In this document: piece after piece, positions 58,412-64,000 of the stretch | Position numbering within the stretch: the first letter of the stretch is position 1 | Layout: every line of letters starts with the position of its first letter | NCBI GenBank assembly: GCA_022835595.1 | Contig: BQUP01000005.1 | Coordinates: forward strand, 372,001 to 436,000 | Source: Cystobasidium ongulense | Taxonomy: Eukaryota; Basidiomycota; Cystobasidiomycetes; Cystobasidiales; Cystobasidiaceae | Reading direction: 5' to 3' | DNA length: 64,000 nucleotides | Notes under the pieces: generated by a model | Told to the model about the DNA's origin: nothing | Databases searched by the model: none | What the model saw: only the letters and a program-made list of their open reading frames with translations | Made by a program: the position numbers and the translations under genes

Positions 58412-59561
58412 TCAATACTTCTTTCCACCGCCCGTCTTGCCCTTTCTTTTTCCACCATCAATACTCTTCCTACTAGTCATTTTCTTCTTATAAAAATTCT
58501 TGCCACCAGAAGAAGCTTTTTCTTGCAATTGTAAATATTTCCTCTTACTCCATTCTTTTCCTTTTGTATCTGCTAGAACATTTCCTAAGAAGGATTGTTT
58601 CTTGATCTTGTCTGTTGGTGCGGCTTGACCTGCTCGTGGCCCTTGTCCTGATTCGATTATATAGCCGGTCTGTGGTAGTCAAAAGCGAAAGACAAAAGGA
58701 GTGTGTCAGAGTTGTGTACTCCTCGTCAGATTGCAGGTAATGTAACGAAAGAACGCACCTGGAAGAATTCGGGTAGTTTCTTGTTATCACGTTTCGTTTC
58801 CCCTCTCATGAATTTCTTAGGATCCATAACATTGCCCAATCTCATAGCTTGTAGTTCTCTCTTTTCTTCATTCGAAAGTGAAGCAGTAGGTCTTCTAGGC
58901 ATATCAAACCAATCTTTGCCAGCTGTTTTCTCCTTCTCCATCTTCCTTTGATTTTTAGACTTTTTAACACGAGGTAAGTCTCCCCATTTGCTTCTGACTC
59001 CAGGCAGGATAGGACCTGATTCTTCATCATCTAGTTCACCTTGTGCTGATGGTATCGCTCTTGCTTTGCCCTTGCCTTTGACGTCTGTTGCGAATACTTG
59101 AGATGGATCGGCGTGGCGAGTGAAGACAGCTGGAAGGCGGTTCTCTCTGGAAAGAGGACAGAAACGTGTAAGTCTGCGAGGACGGCATCATTGGAATGGT
59201 GAAAGGAGTCTAATTACTCTTCGTTCTCCTCAATCAGATCTAGATCCTCCAAGGTAATGGAAGGTCCAGCACGAGCAGAATCTGCGTTTGCAGCGAGGGT
59301 GGCGGCTCTCTGGCGAGCATTCTCTTTTGCCTTTGCCAGCCATTGGCCTAGCTCGGCGTCGCTGTCGTCGTCGTCGTCGTCGTCTTCGCTGCCGCTGCTG
59401 CTCGAATCGGCTTCGCTCTCGCTGTCCACGGCTGCGTGGTCGTGGTCGCTCTGGCTGTCAATTGAGCTCGAGTGGGTGGCTAGAGGGGACGAGACTCGAG
59501 GCGAGCTCGCTGATCTGGACGTCGCGGGCAGACTGGTCCGCAGGAGCGTGGCAGAGGGCAT
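58412..59561 (-). CDS. FCF2: rRNA-processing protein Fcf2
   Basis: Nucleolar protein of the small-subunit processome needed for early pre-rRNA cleavage, of the Fcf2/TDIF2 family. The start at 59561 (MPSATLLRTSLPATSRS) leads an acidic N-terminus (DSESEADSSSSGSEDDDDDD). The conserved Fcf2 core is encoded at about 58740-58950: AGKDWFDMPRRPTASLS, EEKRELQAMRLGNVMDPKKF, KKLPEFFQ. The next exon continues TGYIIESGQGPRAG, DKIKKQSFLGNVLAD and KEWSKRKYLQLQEK. A lysine/glycine tail (RKGKTGGGKKY) ends at the TGA at 58412-58414. KGKGKARA appears in the linker near 59060. At least three exons. Length is about 320 residues; the yeast protein is shorter mainly because it lacks the acidic front. Confidence 0.9.
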
Positions 59562-59921
59562 GGCCAGAGGAGAATAGCGTGTGTTGAAGAGGGAGAAGAG
59601 TGCCGTCTGGATCTGTCATTTCCATTTCCCACAACGTCCACAAAGCCAATCGAGCATTTGGTGTACAAGTTGGCGGACATGTCCAACACAAAGCTTGCTT
59701 TTGTCGCTCTCGACTGCCCGACGTGAATCGACTCGTCTCTTCTCTCTGCCTATGCCATGCTTTGACTGTCCTCGTCCCCGACTGACTGACTCGCTGGACT
59801 CGATTCGACCCTGGTCTCGCCCAGAGCCTGAGGACTCACCGCGGTCGTTCTAGACCAGCAGCAGCTAGCAGGCATCTGACCAGCTGCACACCCACCTTGC
59901 AGGTCTTCCATCAGATCACAG
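59562..59921. other. Divergent promoter region (FCF2 / FCP1-like 1)
   Basis: About 360 bp, with no recognised element. Confidence 0.35.
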
Positions 59922-61711
59922 ATGGATCCCTCGTCTATCGGAAGCTCGACTCTTCACGGCCCGTCAAAGGCTGGCGCTAGTCACGAAGCTTTGTACAAAA
60001 GTGCCACAAGCAGGTGAGAGCATCCTACATCTCTGCATTCCCCTTATGCAGCGTCCAACAAGCCTGACAAGTCGCTTCTTTCTCGTTCTCTAACGCACTC
60101 CCTGTCTTTGCCAGTGATGCACAAGCCAAGTCAGGCTGGCTCGGTAGTGCAAATGTTGGACCATCAGGGTAAGTCGGAAACACGGTTCTACATATCATGT
60201 CTCAAACCCTCAGCAGAGCACTAATGTTTACAATGTCTTGCTCTTATACAGTACCTCTCTCCTGAATATTGCTGGTAAAAGAGCTCCGGGCGAGACAGCT
60301 ACACCATCAACACCCTTGTCAACAAGTCATATCTCATCCGCTTCAGTTCACACATACGAACAGCTCCAGTCTAATGATAGTACAGATATAAGGAGAAAAG
60401 ATGAAACCACAAGAGAAGGAGGAGGAGCAAGTAGACATGTCAATTCCCGTACAAAGGATGGACCTGCAGTCGAAGACACCTTGCCCGCACGTATTGAAGC
60501 TCTGGCTCTCGATACCAACACTCAAAAGCACCATGCTCAGCCATCTTTGCGAGGGCAGCCCCTTCACCCTTCTCATACTATCGCACCCAGTCAGGACAGT
60601 TGGTCTTCCAAGAAGAAGATACTGATTTCAAAAGGATTAGATATCGAACCTACGAAGCCAAAAGCTCCTTCACAAGACTATTTAGCAATAGCAAGAGAAG
60701 AATCCATACTATTAGAAACACATGAAATAATAGGAATGAGACCCAAATTACTTGTCTTAGATCTCAATCAGACTTTATTAGTTAGGAAACGCTCTACAGG
60801 TAAAGCATCTAAAAACGCTACTCCCAGACCTTATTTATCTTCTTTCTGGGAGTATATTTGCGGTTCTGATGAAATACAGCCTGGTGTTTTCCAGAGGCGT
60901 TTCAGTATTATGGTATGTTCAGCTCTATCCCCCTCACTTGTGTCTTTATCGAAAAGAAGGAAACGAGAATCTGAAGGTCTCTTTGTCACAGGTCTGGTCA
61001 TCGGCAGAAGCAAGTAATGTGACAACAATGTGCGATAATATGCGCCTGTTCACAGAGACTGGTAATCAGGCCCCTCTACTGGTCGATGTGTGGGATAGGA
61101 GCTCGCTAGACCTAACACCAGAACAAATGTTGGCAAAGTTCTCTACTGTCAAGGATTTAAACAAGATTTGGCGATTGTTAAGATATGTCCCGCAAAGCTC
61201 ATCCTTTACTCCAACTCCCGCTTCGCAGGACGCAAGCCAGAAGAGTAGCTGCTGGTCACAACTCGATACGATTCTCATTGATGATACTCCTTCGAAAGCA
61301 GCTTTACAGCCTTATAATCATCTACATATAACCTCTATGACCCAGCCCAGCAAGATCAGCGGTCTTTCTTCGTACAACGGTGCTGATGGGAGTGGGACGG
61401 CTTCAAGCGATTATAAACCTGATACATGTCTGGTTCAGATAATAGCTATTCTGGAACAATTAAGATATCGTTCGAATGTGTCGTATGCTATTGCTTCTGG
61501 TCAATTTGGAGGATTAGGTGATGGAGAACAAGGAGAAAAATGGGCGAAAGAGGGCTTTGAAGTACTTAGGAATAGAGGCATCCAGGTGACTCGTGATTTT
61601 GATGGCACTTGGGCTAGTAGGGTACTACAGGTCAGTTGGAATAAACGTAGGGAATGTCGACATTGACTAATTCTTGGGACTCTCTTGCAGCGATCTTCAG
61701 GTTCTGCGTAG
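59922..61711 (+). CDS. FCP1-homology (HAD) domain protein, copy 1
   Basis: Five exons (59922-60013, 60115-60168, 60252-60912, 60992-61630, 61691-61711) close to 488 residues. A disordered N-terminus is followed by the FCP1-homology domain: LLVLDLNQTLL (motif I), RPYLSSFWEYICG, VWSSAEASNVTTMCDNM (motif II region), PLLVDVWDR, and ILIDDTPSKAALQPYNHL (motif IV, DD intact). The normal motif I is DxDx[TV]; here it is D-L-N-Q-T, so the general acid/base Asp is Asn, although the nucleophile Asp remains. Family members are Ser/Thr CTD-type phosphatases such as the NIF/SCP group. Fungal relatives with D-x-N are known to me, but their activity is not. It is tandem with a paralogue 335 bp downstream. Confidence 0.78.
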
Positions 61712-62046
61712 CTTTAGTTGGTTCTCCGAGATAGGTGTGAAAGCATCAATGATTTAAACATATCAACAGTGGAGGGTTAGTCGGGAAGATGTAGTTTGGC
61801 TGTGTAGCATACAAGGTGATACACGTGTCAATGGTGATTGATCGAGAATTTTGTACTGGGCAGGTTGTGTGGCTCTTGTCGAACATGGAAGCCGCTTTTC
61901 GCTTTTGACCACTGCTTGACTCTGCTCCAATCACCGACTCGCTGCAGGCCTTGTCTTGTGGTTGGCGCGCTTCCTACGGACTCGGGGTGGATCTGTCGTC
62001 TGTGCTTCACTGGGTCGTGTCGCTTCCACTGCCGTATTCCATCAAA
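61712..62046. other. Intergenic spacer between FCP1-like tandem copies
   Basis: About 335 bp, same-strand spacer. Short frames only. Confidence 0.35.
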
Positions 62047-64000
62047 ATGTCCTCCTCCGTGTCGTCGAACGCCTCGACGGCATGGCAGACTGCTCTATCA
62101 TCAGCAAGATCCTCGAATGTGAACAGTAACGTTCAGTCTAATGCTGCCGGTGGTTCGTCTAGCGGTCCTCCTCGCTCGTCCTATGCTACTATGGCCCGGT
62201 TGGCCGAAGCTGGCGGCTATGGATCCGCACATCACTCTCACCCTCCTCCACCTCGTCCTGCATCATCAGCTTCATCCTCCTCTTCATTCACATCTTCTCA
62301 TGGGTTAGCAGACGACTCATCCTCCGCGAGTGGAAACCGGTATAGTCAACAGGGCTTCCGAAATAGTGCTTCCCACACGTGAGTTTTGACCGTTCCATAT
62401 CGGTGCGCGTCCTTGTACCTTGTCTGACACGTCTGAACTTGCTCTACTCTGTTCTTTCATACTACGCTTATTAGTCAATCCTATTCTACTTCAGGCTGGC
62501 AAGGAAGTGACAATGTTCGAGAATCCAAGTAAGCTGATTTACTATATCGCCAGGTGGTTTCATCGAAACGCGCAAATATCAAGATACTCATTGCTACCTC
62601 CCTCAATGCCCCCCCTTCTATAGCCCACGCTCATCTGCATACGCGACAGCTGGCTCCCGCTCCTCCTCGAGAGCATCCTCTGCAGCACCCTCACCCCCTT
62701 CCAACTACGCCAACACAACCCTTGCAAGAACAAACAGCCAGTCCGGCTTGAGCACTAGCGGATCAGAGCACAATGGCTACAGCAGCCGTTCTCATCAAGG
62801 AGGACACCTCTCGTCATCCCGTTCGCAAACTTCCATAGATTCAGATGGACCTCTCCAAATTGCCGCTCAGCAAACTGCAGTTCTTCGTGAAATTGCCCGA
62901 GCGGTGATGAACAACGTATCAGAGTGGGAACAAGCTTTCAAAGCGGTTAATGTTGATAAAAGAAAGAAAGCCAAGGATGAGGAAGAACTTGCCGCTGGTA
63001 TTGAGGCTCTGGGTTTGAATCCCGATTTAACGGAGCGCAGACAGCCTTCCCGACATACGCCTAATCTGCCTCCCCCTCCCAGTACGGGTGCGTGGACTTT
63101 CAAGAAGACAATCAGTATACCCAGAGGAATGGCGGTAGAGCCAGGAAGCCTGGGTGGTTGTAGTCCGGAGTATCTAGAAATTGCAAATCATGCTTCAAAG
63201 TTATTGCCTTTGAATGCCTTCATAGGTAAAAGACCCAAATTACTCGTTTTAGATCTCAATCAGACATTAGTAACTAGAAAGAAGGCTACCAGCCAAGGCG
63301 CTAGAAACGCTACTCCGCGACCTTATTTGTCTGCATTTTTAGAATACGTTTGTGGATCGGACGAGATTTCAGAGGGTATTTTTCAAAGAAGGTTTAATGT
63401 CATGGTATGTCCGAGTTTCCCTTATTGGTGCGAAAGTCTTAGCTTACATCCGAGCACTTACTAACTGCATCGCTTTAATGTATGCTAGATCTGGTCTTCC
63501 GCCGAGGCAGCTAACGTTCAGACTATGTGCGAGAACATGTGCCTTTTCACAAACGCTGGTACTCAGGCTCCACTGTTAGTTGATCTGTGGGATAGAGGCT
63601 CGATGGATCTTACTCTCGAGCAATTCAATAGCAAATACCCAACAATCAAGGATCTTACCAAAGTCTGGAGAATTTTAAAGTGGGATCCTCTGGACCCGGC
63701 TTCACCCAATCCCGCTCTTCTACAATCCGCAGATGCTCCTGATCACGGTATTTCGTCAGCTGCTAGTGTATCGAGCTCAAGAAAAAGTGACAATGGTGAT
63801 GTCTATCAACCTTCTCCTTCTCCTGCCCCTTCTACGGCATCTTCCACATCTACTTCCTCTACTGCTACCTATTCCAAAAAAGATCTACGATGGTCACAGT
63901 TAGACACTATCCTTATCGATGATACACCTTCTAAAGCATCTCTACAGCCACACAACCACCTATCCATCCCTTCATGGAAGCCACCTAACAAGATAGGCAT
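62047..64000 (+). CDS. FCP1-homology (HAD) domain protein, copy 2 (cut by window edge)
   Basis: Paralogue of the preceding gene with the same architecture. Exon 1 (62047-62378) and exon 2 (62624-63404) encode a long Ser/Pro/Ala-rich N-terminus, followed by the opening of the HAD domain: KLLVLDLNQTLVTRKK, RPYLSAFLEYVCGSDEI. Exon 3 (63489 onward) has IWSSAEAANVQTMCENM, PLLVDLWDRGS, and after a serine-rich insertion ILIDDTPSKASLQPHNHL; it leaves the window. The same D-L-N-Q-T motif I (Asn at the second Asp) is present. Both copies share exon boundaries: each splices just after the ATG codon of FSIM/FNVM, before V/I-WSSAEA. They therefore arose by tandem duplication that preserved gene structure. 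Divergence of the linker implies the duplication is not very recent. Confidence 0.78.

Noticed and set aside
1-64000. Transposons, retroelements, CRISPR arrays, rRNA and tRNA genes
   Set aside because: I looked for element-specific coding motifs, terminal repeats, spaced direct repeats and cloverleaf features and saw none convincing. The hairpin in FEN1 is the only sizeable inverted repeat noticed.

Overview
The window looks like nuclear DNA from a gene-dense basidiomycete fungus, probably a yeast-like or dimorphic Ustilaginomycotina or Pucciniomycotina species; the class is inference. The signs are short introns with GT...AG borders in most genes, a gene about every 2.3 kb on both strands, lysine/glycine runs such as KGKGKAR that are common in basidiomycete proteins, and fungal families such as SLA1, an APSES factor, Zn2Cys6 and Clr2. 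I see no transposon, retroelement, viral remnant, CRISPR array, rRNA gene or convincing tRNA gene. Gene models were spliced by hand from reading frame, splice borders and family similarity. Where exon sums are quoted, the phases were checked and close.

Layout, left to right. At 1-3223(-) is the front of a Ulp2-type SUMO protease cut by the window edge. At 3501-4837(-) is a mitochondrial K+/H+ exchange-related protein, divergent from the intronless RAD4/XPC repair gene (5267-8920+). Then follow thioredoxin (9177-9706-), an unusual repeat-bearing single-pass membrane protein (10295-11150-), a Zn2Cys6 regulator (12507-15866+), a Clr2-like silencing protein (16455-20139+), a small secreted cysteine-containing protein (20203-20526-), an alpha/beta hydrolase (21161-22754+) and a DHA1-type MFS exporter (23607-26212+).

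The middle holds TAD1/ADAT1 tRNA adenosine deaminase (26812-28085-), the farnesyltransferase beta subunit (28277-30041-), a J-domain protein (30558-31748+), FEN1 (32089-34223+, with a long hairpin in intron 4), a short coiled-coil SCOC-like protein (34894-35459-), a 366-residue protein that resembles metazoan Gdown1/POLR2M (36072-37421-), guanylate kinase (37834-38814+) and the endocytic adaptor SLA1 (39385-44094-).

The right part holds an FAD-binding amine-oxidase-like protein (44674-46522-), COQ9 (46723-47962+), an MBP1-like APSES/ankyrin factor (48676-51498-), an F-box-like protein (52197-about 53930-), an orphan 237-residue protein (54104-54945-), MON1 (55330-58199+), FCF2 (58412-59561-) and a tandem pair of FCP1-homology (HAD) proteins with an altered catalytic motif. 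The second of these runs off the right edge.

The genes do not form one pathway. This is core housekeeping (repair and replication: RAD4, FEN1; cell-cycle transcription: MBP1; prenylation, ubiquinone, tRNA editing, vacuole fusion, rRNA processing) mixed with lineage-specific genes. The most interesting item is the apparent fungal Gdown1 homologue at 36072-37421. Next come the FEN1 intronic hairpin, the tandem FCP1-like pair carrying Asp-x-Asn, and a possible dual-targeted guanylate kinase.
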